27,337 bases of DNA from Reclinomonas americana ATCC 50394 (Eukaryota; Jakobida; Jakobea; Jakobida): the NCBI GenBank assembly GCA_048213135.1, contig PS015111.1, positions 33,455 through 60,791 of the forward strand. The letters are read 5' to 3'. A model generated the notes under the pieces. It saw only the letters and a list, made by a program, of their open reading frames with translations. It made no database searches and had not been told where the DNA came from. How positions within the stretch are numbered: the stretch's first letter is position 1; each line of letters starts with the position of its first letter. Of this stretch, positions 17,601-25,010 are shown in pieces. The position numbers and the translations under genes were made by a program.

Positions 17601-18660
17601 CCGCCAGCGGCGGTTTCGACGACCCCATGTCGTCACAGCGAAGCGGTGGTGCTGCTGCTGCTGCGTCGGCCGCGGTCGCCTCGCAGGATATGCTGGGTGG
17701 TTTGTGATCGATGACTCTCTCCCTCTCTTTTTTCCATCTCTCGCGCTCAGTAGTGCTTGTGGTGTTGCAGATCGCCAGCGATTGCTGGTGTTGACATACT
17801 CTGGAGCCGTGTTCGTCCTCTGCAGTTTGACCAAGGACGAGTCGGCACTCCTCACGGACATTGAGCAGGCCATGTGCGTAGTCGATCGTCATCTCTCTGT
17901 CTGCTGTGATCTTTGTCAGCGAAAGCCTGCTCTCCTTTCCGTCTCTGCCCCTTCTCGACTTCCTCTCCCGTCTCCAACTCTCACCTCCTCCACATGTTAT
18001 TTTCCTCTCAGCTCTCCATTTTGTTCCCTGTTCCTCTTCTCCCTTTCTCTTCCTTCCCCTGCTCCCCTTTTTTTCTCTTTCCGCCTCCTTTTCCCTGTCT
18101 CCCTATCTTACCTGTTTCCCTTCTCCCTTTCTCCTTCGCTCTTCTCGCCTACACCGTCTCCTTTCTTCTTTCTTCTCCCCTGTCTCCCATTCTCCCTTTC
18201 TCCCTTTCTCCCTTTCTCCCTTCCCCCTTCTCCTCTTCTCCCCTTCCCCCTTCTCCCCTGTCTCCCTTTTTTCCCTGCTTCCCTTCCCCCTTCACCCTCG
18301 TTCCCGTTCTCCCTTCTCATTCCGGTTGCACAGGATGGAAGCCGAAGCCTGCCCATCCCTCCTCGGCCACGATCCCCGCTGGTCACACAGCAAATGCGGC
18401 GTCAGCCGGTGCGTGTCCTATCACTTGCCTTCCCCCTGTCTCTCCCGCCTCCTCCTCATTCCCTTCCCAGACACCTGGTCCACGGCGACTACCTCGACAA
18501 ATTTGTTAACGAAATGGCGGAACCTCAACAGCGTGCGCTGCTTGAGCGAGTGGCCGGCAAACGACGACTCTCCGCCGGCTCACTATCGTCGGGCGACGCC
18601 GTCGCTGCGCTCTACGAAGAAGTCCGCTCGCTCATTACCACCCTCCACGACGCCGTGTAA
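8581..18660 (+). CDS. DDB1/SF3B3-family (MMS1/CPSF-A) beta-propeller protein, multi-exon
   Basis: Inferred exons: 8581-8679, 9892-~10058, 10346-10430, 10492-10589, 10645-~10755, 11649-12106, 12165-12465, 12990-13094, 13161-13273, 13335-13466, 13519-~13661, 13712-~13877, 13940-14017, 14433-14545, 14608-14864, 14927-15079, 15126-15257, 15671-15893, 16432-16568, 16636-17051, 17130-17233, 17490-17696, 17771-17873, 18334-18408, 18471-18660 (TAA). Phases agree at nearly every join. The order of segments matches the whole superfamily from its first strand to its C-terminal helices. DDB1 is the adaptor of CUL4 ubiquitin ligases; SF3B3 is a U2 snRNP splicing subunit. LSVIRNGLGV, TGGTRVLAL and LAQVTSDMALLV look like DDB1, while TSDSGRLTLLD and VDKFGGVYL look like SF3B3, so the subfamily is open. 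About 1390 residues are visible, longer than either human relative. Confidence 0.75.
8680..9891 (+). other. First intron region with an assembly gap and simple repeats
   Basis: GA-rich sequence to 8837, 171 N at 8838-9008, then pyrimidine-rich repeats to about 9640 and a CT-rich tract ending in a tttttacag acceptor at 9891. At least one coding exon should fall here, because conserved residues between exon 1 and the 9892 exon are otherwise absent. Confidence 0.6.
9064..9630. repeat. Degenerate ~200-nt tandem repeat holding a 17-nt minisatellite
   Basis: The blocks gttgtctctccttctgttttgtctgcct (near 9080 and 9400) and acttgtcc.tgtagctt..catcttgatcttgatg (near 9367 and 9568) recur at about 200-nt spacing once the minisatellite is removed. 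Between 9236 and 9360 the unit cctccattcttcttctt is repeated seven times, at 9243, 9260, 9277, 9294, 9311, 9328 and 9345. Confidence 0.8.
9892..10755 (+). CDS. N-terminal propeller exons of the DDB1/SF3B3-like gene
   Basis: Exon 9892-~10058 begins LLALTSDSGRLTLLDL, like the SF3B3 VGSDSGRIVILEY strand; its donor is uncertain (a phase-compatible GT lies at 10059, 10074 or 10077). Exon 10346-10430 (GRVVALAAAEEMISLHFFEA) follows a ctgcacag acceptor and ends at GAG|GTGCGG, phase 0. Exon 10492-10589 (AYTLTVSGVLLDLCWLP) follows ttgcag and ends at GAG|GTGCGT, phase 2. Exon 10645-~10755 (TGHETYDIQVWDVFLEDQ) completes the Arg codon. Together they match the DDB1 segment with the VIDVKFLYG and RHVKTYEVSL strands. 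The last donor, |GTTGCG, is chosen by phase. Confidence 0.65.
10093..10272. repeat. Direct repeat within an intron
   Basis: aaagagaaggaatcggagac.acagtacgcag.gagcag occurs at 10093-10136 and again at 10230-10272, with about 90% match by eye. A related motif with agcgagcagagtgatagtg lies between them, and a looser relative is in the intron near 14082-14200. It may be part of a dispersed intronic repeat. Confidence 0.7.
10756..11648 (+). other. Large pyrimidine-rich intron
   Basis: About 890 nt of CT-rich sequence with repeated phrases such as cttctcctc, tcactgc and catcctctctgcctttc, ending in ccttccacacag before 11649. The long plus-strand open frames here (Ser/Phe/Leu-rich) are composition artefacts. 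I see no coding sequence. Confidence 0.6.
11649..12465 (+). CDS. Acidic insert and end of first propeller, DDB1/SF3B3-like gene
   Basis: Exon 11649-12106 carries a long acidic, low-complexity insert (DGDDEDENGAD, VVMDDADAADRRR) that relatives lack, then WEPELLGVWMEGSFNLIHLG. It ends at TCGG|GTAAGG, phase 1. Exon 12165-12465 restores phase and reads SAFLVNTEFGDTYVMRLVEG, the counterpart of the SF3B3 FFFLAQTEQGDIFKITLE strand pair. Near 12280-12300 the conserved reading moves to another frame (LSFGAEFDFVARYAPG...SFFFLGS), implying an indel or a very short intron. The exon ends STIIQ|GTTGAG, phase 0. Confidence 0.6.
12466..12989 (+). other. Intron of 524 nt
   Basis: It starts with a GTTGAG donor and ends in cgcttttcag. 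It holds GA-rich and then GT-rich patches (gtgtgtgtgaaag). No coding sequence is supported. Confidence 0.6.
12990..14017 (+). CDS. Middle propeller exons of the DDB1/SF3B3-like gene
   Basis: Six exons (12990-13094, 13161-13273, 13335-13466, 13519-~13661, 13712-~13877, 13940-14017) separated by short introns of roughly 50-70 nt. They read in order: FSEVLPCVDFDVADINGE; VMCVSGRDSGGQLSVIRNGL; NGMWTTSSNGADCFDEFLAM and TGGTRVLALERD; MLAQVTSDMALLVDP; WQPPPGSRIAVAAAGEW; DEDISCMWIPPRS. Each has a clear counterpart, in the same order, in the second propeller of DDB1 (IIRNGIG, FVGQTRVLML, LIQITSASVRLV, EWKEPQAKNISVAS). All joins keep phase. Some donors (13661 or 13646; 13454 or 13466) have two phase-equal choices. 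Confidence 0.72.
14018..14432 (+). other. Intron of 415 nt
   Basis: GTGAGT donor after GCGTG, GA-rich first half, ending in gcgccccaccag. The join makes a Trp codon and keeps the frame. There is no coding evidence inside; a patch near 14082-14200 resembles the intronic repeat at 10093-10272. Confidence 0.65.
14433..15893 (+). CDS. Third-propeller entry exons of the DDB1/SF3B3-like gene
   Basis: Exons 14433-14545 (NTVLVGTHACHVHVLRFSG), 14608-14864 (LFFGLRDGTLAWCDIL and AKRVGQLRAF), 14927-15079 (RLFVMSDTAWLTLLG), 15126-15257 (CAGGVILWIDNALHVCTL) and 15671-15893 (TPRRILYLRGF, then ELRFADARTMEWVTPP). These match consecutive strands of the superfamily: GD/NGxL, the VF/LAMS strand, the GIVAI strand and the TPRK/SPRK turn. 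The 15258-15670 intron (413 nt) is T/C-rich. All phases agree. Confidence 0.72.
15894..16431 (+). repeat. Intron dominated by (TCTCC)n-type pyrimidine repeat
   Basis: A 538-nt intron with a GTGTGT donor and a tttccctccag acceptor. From about 16105 to 16330 it is nearly pure repeats of ctcct/cttctc units, a long homopyrimidine tract able to form triplex DNA. Long open frames on both strands here are artefacts of composition. Confidence 0.8.
16432..17233 (+). CDS. CPSF-A region exons of the DDB1/SF3B3-like gene
   Basis: Exon 16432-16568 (LLCVGMGAGSGRSQSGRLLL) matches the superfamily's VGTA/GVA...QGR/GGFVYTY strand pair. Exon 16636-17051 is the longest clear block (LLRVGKIHLGGVCY, EMLIISSGPDIFVLRR, VSVIVHRQHVFAATSR, GTRVVATDRCDGTLLYV). 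Exon 17130-17233 reads TDFWGVDKFGGVYLDVKRE, close to the SF3B3 AGADKFGNI signature. Joins at 16568/16636 (phase 0), 17051/17130 (phase 2) and 17233 (phase 1, GTGAGT) agree. Confidence 0.75.
17234..17489 (+). other. Pyrimidine-rich intron
   Basis: 256 nt with a GTGAGT donor, runs of cttctcctctcccc, and a ccctctttag acceptor. No coding sequence is supported. Confidence 0.7.
17490..17873 (+). CDS. C-terminal CPSF-A strands of the DDB1/SF3B3-like gene
   Basis: Exon 17490-17696 reads LVQKQQNLQLMCFGTLPGVG and then a divergent, Ala/Ser-rich loop (GGAAAAASAAVASQ) not found in relatives. Exon 17771-17873 (RLLVLTYSGAVFVLCSL, then TKDESALLTDIEQAM) matches the final TTLSGGIGILVPFTSHED / GTVNGMIGLVTSLSE strands and the start of the C-terminal helices. 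A phase-2 GTGCGT donor follows 17873. Confidence 0.75.
17874..18333 (+). other. Pyrimidine-rich intron
   Basis: 460 nt with a GTGCGT donor, then repeated ccctttctcc and ccccttctcc units, and a ttccggttgcacag acceptor. The long Ser/Pro/Phe-rich open frames are not genes. Confidence 0.7.
18334..18660 (+). CDS. Last two exons and stop of the DDB1/SF3B3-like gene
   Basis: Exon 18334-18408 (CPSLLGHDPRWSHSK) resembles the SF3B3 PPLCGRDHLSFRS segment and the DDB1 HSFWRSF segment. Exon 18471-18660 (HLVHGDYLDKFVNEM, then VAALYEEVRSLITTLH) matches the invariant IDGDLxExF motif and final helix of the family. TAA is at 18658-18660. No AATAAA is seen in the 47 nt before the stop codon of the convergent gene. 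Confidence 0.78.
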   Translation, partial: DGSRSLPIPPRPRSPLVTQQMRRQPVRVLSLAFPLSLPPPPHSLPRHLVHGDYLDKFVNEMAEPQQRALLERVAGKRRLSAGSLSSGDAVAALYEEVRSLITTLHDAV

Positions 18661-18707
18661 ACAAGAAAACTATTATCATCATTCACTCCATGTTTTTTTC
18701 TCGCTTC

Positions 18708-19086
18708 TCACTTGACGCCGCTGCCGGGTGAATCGCCTGACGGTGCTGTCGACTTGGTCGCTGAGGTACTGGTGGTGGTGGTGGTGGTGGTTGACGAGGA
18801 CGACGACACAATGGTGGCCGAGAGATTCGACGAGGCGTACGCAGCGAAGCGATTGGGTGGCGCCTGCTTCGGCGTCGTCACCGGCGTGCGATTCGGCGGC
18901 GTGCCGGTGATGGTGCCGGGTGTGCGACCGCCGGTCAGCGTCGTGCCGAGAATCGAGGTGGCCGGACTCCGATACGAGTTGGAGATCATGGCCGCGACAT
19001 GCGCGCGCAACGGCGCGTCGTCATCGTCGTCGTCGCCGCCGGCCGTGGGTGAGCCCGCCGGACTAAAGTTCGGCGTGGCACTTCTC
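18708..19086 (-). CDS. Ser/Thr/Pro-rich C-terminal tail of the coiled-coil gene
   Basis: Reads RSATPNFSPAGSPTAGG, a Asp run (DDDDDD), then TGGRTPGTITGTPPNRTPV with repeated T-P pairs, and a Ser/Thr homopolymer (SSSSSTTTTTTTSTS) before the stop codon. It is disordered by composition and rich in possible proline-directed phosphorylation sites. It follows the flipped contig, whose end (SRSSSNPARAAPPAVNR) has the same style. Confidence 0.7.
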
Positions 19087-22000
19087 NNNNNNNNNNNNNN
19101 NNNNNNTTTTTTCGCATGGCAGTGTCGACGGTCAAGGAGGCCACCGATGAACGTGAGCGGTTGCAGGAGTTGGTGAATGCTTTGAAGGCGGCCTACATGA
19201 ATCAAGGCCAGACACTGCGGTCGCAGAAGCGAACGCTGGTCGATGTTGCGTCTCCTCCACCATCTCTTTGAGTGCGTGTGTTTCTCACTTGCTCTGTGGC
19301 GCATCAGTCGCTGCACAAGAAGGAGCGACAAGTGAACCTGGCGACGGCCGAGTCACCCACGCTGCGCACGAACGAACGATCGTCGCAAAAGCCGGCGGGT
19401 GACACGAGTAGCAATACGTCGCCAGTTTCCTCGCAGAGCTCCACGCGCGGCCGCTCACCGACCGCCATGTTGGAGATGATGGGCAGCGGTGGCAGCAGTG
19501 CTCACCGGCCCGTCTCACGTTCCTCATCGAATCCGGCACGCGCGGCGCCACCCGCAGTGAACCGGTCNNNNNNNNNNNNNNNNNNNNGAGTCAGCGTGAA
19601 GCACATCGCACAGATCAAAGCATTCGCACGCAACAGTGCTTTTCGTATTTCTCCGTGACCAATCGCAACTCCTCGCGCACCATGTCGAGGCGGTTCTCGT
19701 AGTGCTACAACCATCGAGAAACGAAGTGAGTTCCTTCTCTCCACACCGATAGCATTCTCTCGAGCGCCACCAAACGCAACCGACGAATCCTGCTTGTAGG
19801 CCGCCAATCGCACACTCAGCTCGCCCTTCTCCTCCACCAAATCCTTTATCCTGTTCTCCAGCTCAGCATTCATGTCCTCCAGTGTGCGGATGCGCTCCTG
19901 CAGCAGGCTCGTCGTGTTGACAAACTTGTCGTTGGCGTCATGGAGGGCAGAGGCGGCCTGCGCGCAAAAAAAGAAGAGTTGAGGAAGGGTGGGTGAGGAG
20001 AGGCATCATCTCTCCACGTCGGACATCTAAAACTACGACCCGCTCGACATCTCTTTCCCCACATCCTTCTCAGCTTGTTCTCCATCTCAGCTCTTTGTCA
20101 ACGTAGTGCATTTTTCCTCACTCTCTTCTCCTTTTGTTCTTGCCTCTATCTCATCTCTGCTCTCCTTCTTCACTTCGATTCTCCAGTCTGCCATCTCCTT
20201 CACCTCTCCTCCCATTCTCTCTCTTCTTCCTCTCCCCTGCTGTTCTTTACATTGCTCTCGGCTCTCAAATCTCACCGTTCCAATTTCGTTTCTCCATTCT
20301 CCTCTCTTTCTTCTCTCTCTCTCCCTCCCCTATCTTCTCCGTCCAGAGCTAACCTCTTCTCTTGCCTCCTAATTGCTGTCGGATCTCTCTGTTCCTCTCT
20401 TCTCTGATCCTCTCCTAATCCTGTCCTACCCCTTAACATTGTAAGTCTCTTCTCTTCTCACACTCACCGCCTCTCCATTCTCTTTCAGTTACTCTTACCT
20501 CACCGTTTCTCCATTCTTCTCTCCCCTCCTATCCTTAGCCCCCACCCCTTCTCCTTTTCTTCCTCTCTTTCACTCTCCTCCCCCTCATATCCTCAGCCCC
20601 CACCCCTTCCCCTTTTCCTCCCTTTCCCTCTATTCCCCTTTATCCTTCCCCATCCGCACCTCCCTCAGCTTCTCCTGATCCTCCGCATTGCTCTCCCGCA
20701 ACAACTCCAGCTCATCCTGCAACTCCTTGATACTCTTGCGCAAATCCGCCACCACCGCCGACAGCCCAGTGACCTCGTCGGACAGCATGCGATTCTCCTC
20801 GCGGAGAACATTGTTGGCATCCTCCTTGTTCTGCATGTCGGTCGTCAAGCGCGCCTTGTCGGCCTCGAGACGTGCATTGGCCTGCGCTGGCGACATGAGA
20901 CGAAGACTGCTCCCCTTCATCAACCATTCTCTCCTTTGCCCACGCACCTTTTCCATTTGTCGCACAGTCTCCAGATGCTCGGCCAAGCGATCCTTGAGGA
21001 CCTCCAGCTCACCAACACGTCTGAGGGCGTCGGCCAGTCGCTTGTTCAGCATGCTGTTGTCTCCCGTCAGCGTCTCATTGGCCACCATGGCCGCATTCGA
21101 CGACTCCTGCAGCTGGGCGTTGCGCGTCTCGAGATCGGCCACCTTGTCCGACAGTGCAACCAGCTGCACCGACAAAGGGGGAACAAACGAAAGTGTCGGT
21201 CGCATACCAGCTTTGCCAGAAAGGAAAACGCACACACAACCGCACCGTCATCTTCTCCTTTGCTCGTTCCTGGATGAGAGCCTCCTTGCCGCGAGTGAGT
21301 CGTTCCACAGCATCGCACAGCTCCACGCGCTCCTCCGACAAGGTCTTGGTGCGCTCCGCCTGCTCCGCTGCCGTCGCCTCCAGTTTTCGACACAGCGCCT
21401 CCACCTCCTCGATGCGCTTCTGGCGTGCCGACGCCCATGCCTCCGATTTGGTCTGTCGTTCCCGCGTTTCGGCATGTCGAGTGCGCTCGTTCTCCAGCTG
21501 GGATTCCAACTGTAGGCGCAGGAAATTGGTGAGTGGCAGGATTCATCCCAGAGAAACCAACACACATTACCTCGGCGACTCTCCGATTGGCCGTCAACAG
21601 ATCACGCTCGGCGATCTGCTGCCCATCGCGCGATTGCGACAGCTCCTGTTGAACGCGCCCGACCGCCTCCTCCGCCGCCAAAGCCTACAGTGAGACGAGT
21701 GAGACTCAGGAATCGCTGACCACTACAATTCTCCACTCCCATGCATCTCATCACCTTGGCGCTGGCGCGATCACGCTCCCTGGTCCGATCGGAAACTTGC
21801 GCCTCGAGCGCACGAACCATTGATTCGAGTCGCGACTGCATCTCGTTGTAATCGCTCTCGGTGCGCGTCTTCTCCGACGACTGCTGCGACAACTGCTTTT
21901 GCAGCTGCTGCGACAGAGCACCGAGACGCGCCGTCTCGCGATTCGCCTCCTCCAGCCGCACAGTCTTAACACGAATGGTCTCCGCGTGCTCCGAAATCGT

Positions 22001-24929
22001 CGTCGTGTGAGTGCGCACGGTTTCGCGCAGGGTGGTGATCTGCGTCAGGTGCTTGTCAGATTCCGGGCAGTGATGAGGAGGGACCAAGGTCGAATCGCAA
22101 ACCTCCAGCTCGAGTTTCTGACTCTGTTCGTGCACCTCCGCCAGCTGCTTCCGCAGCGCCCCACTCTCGGTTCTGAGCATCTCCAACTGTGCCACGGCAA
22201 TGAGGGAGAGGTGAAACATACACAACACAGAGATCATGCCAATACCTCTCGCTGCCGTCGCTCCGCATCACTGGCCGCCGTGCGCAGTTGCGACTCAAAC
22301 TTGATATTGGCATCGCGCACCTCGCGCAGCTGCTTCTGCTGATTCTCCAACTCGGCCTTCAGTGCGTCAATGTGCTCGTTGGCGCTGCGTGCCTCGCGCA
22401 CTCGAGCCGCTCGCTCCGTCTCCAAGTCGCCCACGACACGACCTGGAAATGAGAGCGAAGGGTGAGGTCAACAAAAATGGAATGCTCTCTTCTGCAACAC
22501 GAAACGTCTCTCCGACTTGGCCTCCGACGCCTCCTTCTCCGCCGCCTGCTGTCTCTGATGCGCCGCCTCGCACTCTGCCTCGGCCTTGCTGGCACGCTGT
22601 CGCTCCTCCACCAACAGGCGCTCCAGCTCGCCGCGAGTCGACTGGTACGACTCGGAGGTTCGCGTCTTATCCGTCTTCAACACATTCAGCTGACCCTCCA
22701 GCGACTGCACCAGCGTCTCGAGACGCGACACTTCGTGCCGCAACGCATCGGCCGTCACCACACGCTGCCGCGACTCGGCCTCGGAGACCGCCAGACGCTC
22801 ACGTGCGTCGGCCAAGTCGGCGCGCAGCGACTCGATTGTGGTGGCGTGCGTGGTCGAAGAGGTGCTGAACTTGCGCACATCTAACTCCAGGCGCGACACG
22901 CGGTTGCGATGCTCCTCGACCTCCTTCACCAGTGCCTCGCGTTCACTCGACAGGTTGCGGATGCGAGCCTTGCGGACGGGAGGAGAGGCAAATGCGCGTG
23001 AGTTTGGGGGAAGCAAGCAACAACAACAAAGTGATCCTCCTCACCTCAGCCGCCTCCTTCTCCGCCTCCCGCGCACTCTTCTCCGCAATCAAGTCTCGCT
23101 CCAACTGCGTCACCGACTGCTTGACGCGTGACCGCAGATCGAAAGCCTCCTTCTTGTGCGAGTCGCGCTCGCTGGCGACCACCTTGACGCGCTCGAGTAC
23201 ATCCTGCACCTCTGTCTGCCGGCCTTGTCGCTCGCCCTCCAATTCGGCGGTGGTGCGCTCGAGGTCAGCGGTCATCTGTGGGGGGTGGAGAAGGGGAAGG
23301 GTGGGTGAAGGGGGAGAAGGGGGGAGAAGTGAAAAGAGAAGGGGACGGAAGAAGGAAAGGNNNNNNNNNNNNNNNNNNNNNNNNNNNNNNNNNNNNNNNN
23401 NNNNNNNNNNNNNNNNNNNNNNNNNNNNNNNNNNNNNNNNNNNNNNNNNNNNNNNNNNNNNNNNNNNNNNNNNNNNNNNNNNNNNNNNNNNNNNNNNNNN
23501 NNNNNNNNNNNNNNNNNNNNNNNNNNNNNNNNNNNNNNNNNNNNNNNNNNNNNNNNNNNNNNNNNNNNNNNNNNNNNNNNNNNNNNNNNNNNNNNNNNNN
23601 NNNNNNNNNNNNNNNNNNNNNNNNNNNNNNNNNNNNNNNNNNNNNNNNNNNNNNNNNNNNNNNNNNNNNNNNNNNNNNNNNNNNNNNNNNNNNNNNNNNN
23701 NNNNNNNNNNNNNNNNNNNNNNNNNNNNNNNNNNNNNNNNNNNNNNNNNNNNNNNNNNNNNNNNNNNNNNNNNNNNNNNNNNNNNNNNNNNNNNNNNNNN
23801 NNNNNNNNNNNNNNNNNNNNNNNNNNNNNNNNNNNNNNNNNNNNNNNNNNNNNNNNNNNNNNNNNNNNNNNNNNNNNNNNNNNNNNNNNNNNNNNNNNNN
23901 NNNNNNNNNNNNNNNNNNNNNNNNNNNNNNNNNNNNNNNNNNNNNNNNNNNNNNNNNNNNNNNNNNNNNNNNNNNNNNNNNNNNNNNNNNNNNNNNNNNN
24001 NNNNNNNNNNNNNNNNNNNNNNNNNNNNNNNNNNNNNNNNNNNNNNNNNNNNNNNNNNNNNNNNNNNNNNNNNNNNNNNNNNNNNNNNNNNNNNNNNNNN
24101 NNNNNNNNNNNNNNNNNNNNNNNNNNNNNNNNNNNNNNNNNNNNNNNNNNNNNNNNNNNNNNNNNNNNNNNNNNNNNNNNNNNNNNNNNNNNNNNNNNNN
24201 NNNNNNNNNNNNNNNNNNNNNNNNNNNNNNNNNNNNNNNNNNNNNNNNNNNNNNNNNNNNNNNNNNNNNNNNNNNNNNNNNNNNNNNNNTGGGATAGAAT
24301 ATGTTGGACGAAGAATAAGAGTTGAATAGCGAGAAAGGCAGGAGAAAGAAGAGAAGACGATCAAGAATTAGTTACAAAAAGGGCGAAGAAGACGATGAAG
24401 AGGAAAGAAGGAGAAGGACCAAGGAAAGAAGACAAAAGCGAAGAAGAAGAAGGACGAGAAGAAGAAGTACAAGAAAAAATACAAGAAGAAGTGCAAGAAG
24501 AAGAAGAAGAAGAAAGGAGAAGAATAGCGAGAACAACACGAATTGAAGAGGAAGAGCAAGCGTGAAGGGATCAGGAATTGAAGATGTCCAAAGAACAAGA
24601 ATGAACAGGGCTACCAGGAAGTCAGCCTGATGTCGAGGGGAAGAACTGTGAAAGCGATAGAATAATGAGGTCGATGGAGAAGCTGATGGTGGTGATGATC
24701 ATTCTGGTTTTCTGGAAGAAGTATTGTGTCTGCCAGTTCCCTTCGCTCGCTTACGGATCTGTCTCTCGTGCTCAGTAACGGCGGTCTTCTCTCCATTTGT
24801 CGATCTCTCATTTCTTTTCTCTCTCTCCCTCTCGCCGTCCTTCTCTTCTTCCATATTCCTGCCCTGCTTCGTGTCTCTTTTTCTCTCACCTCTCTCTCTC
24901 TCTCTTTCTTTGTCTGTCTGTCTGTCTGC

Positions 24930-24960
<31 letters not shown>

Positions 24961-24971
24961 ATGTCTGTCTT

Positions 24972-25010
<39 letters not shown>

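Noticed and set aside
24322-24598. Arg/Lys-rich plus ORF and Phe-rich minus ORF
   Set aside because: They are translations of a GA-rich tract between two gaps, with no domain or splice context.
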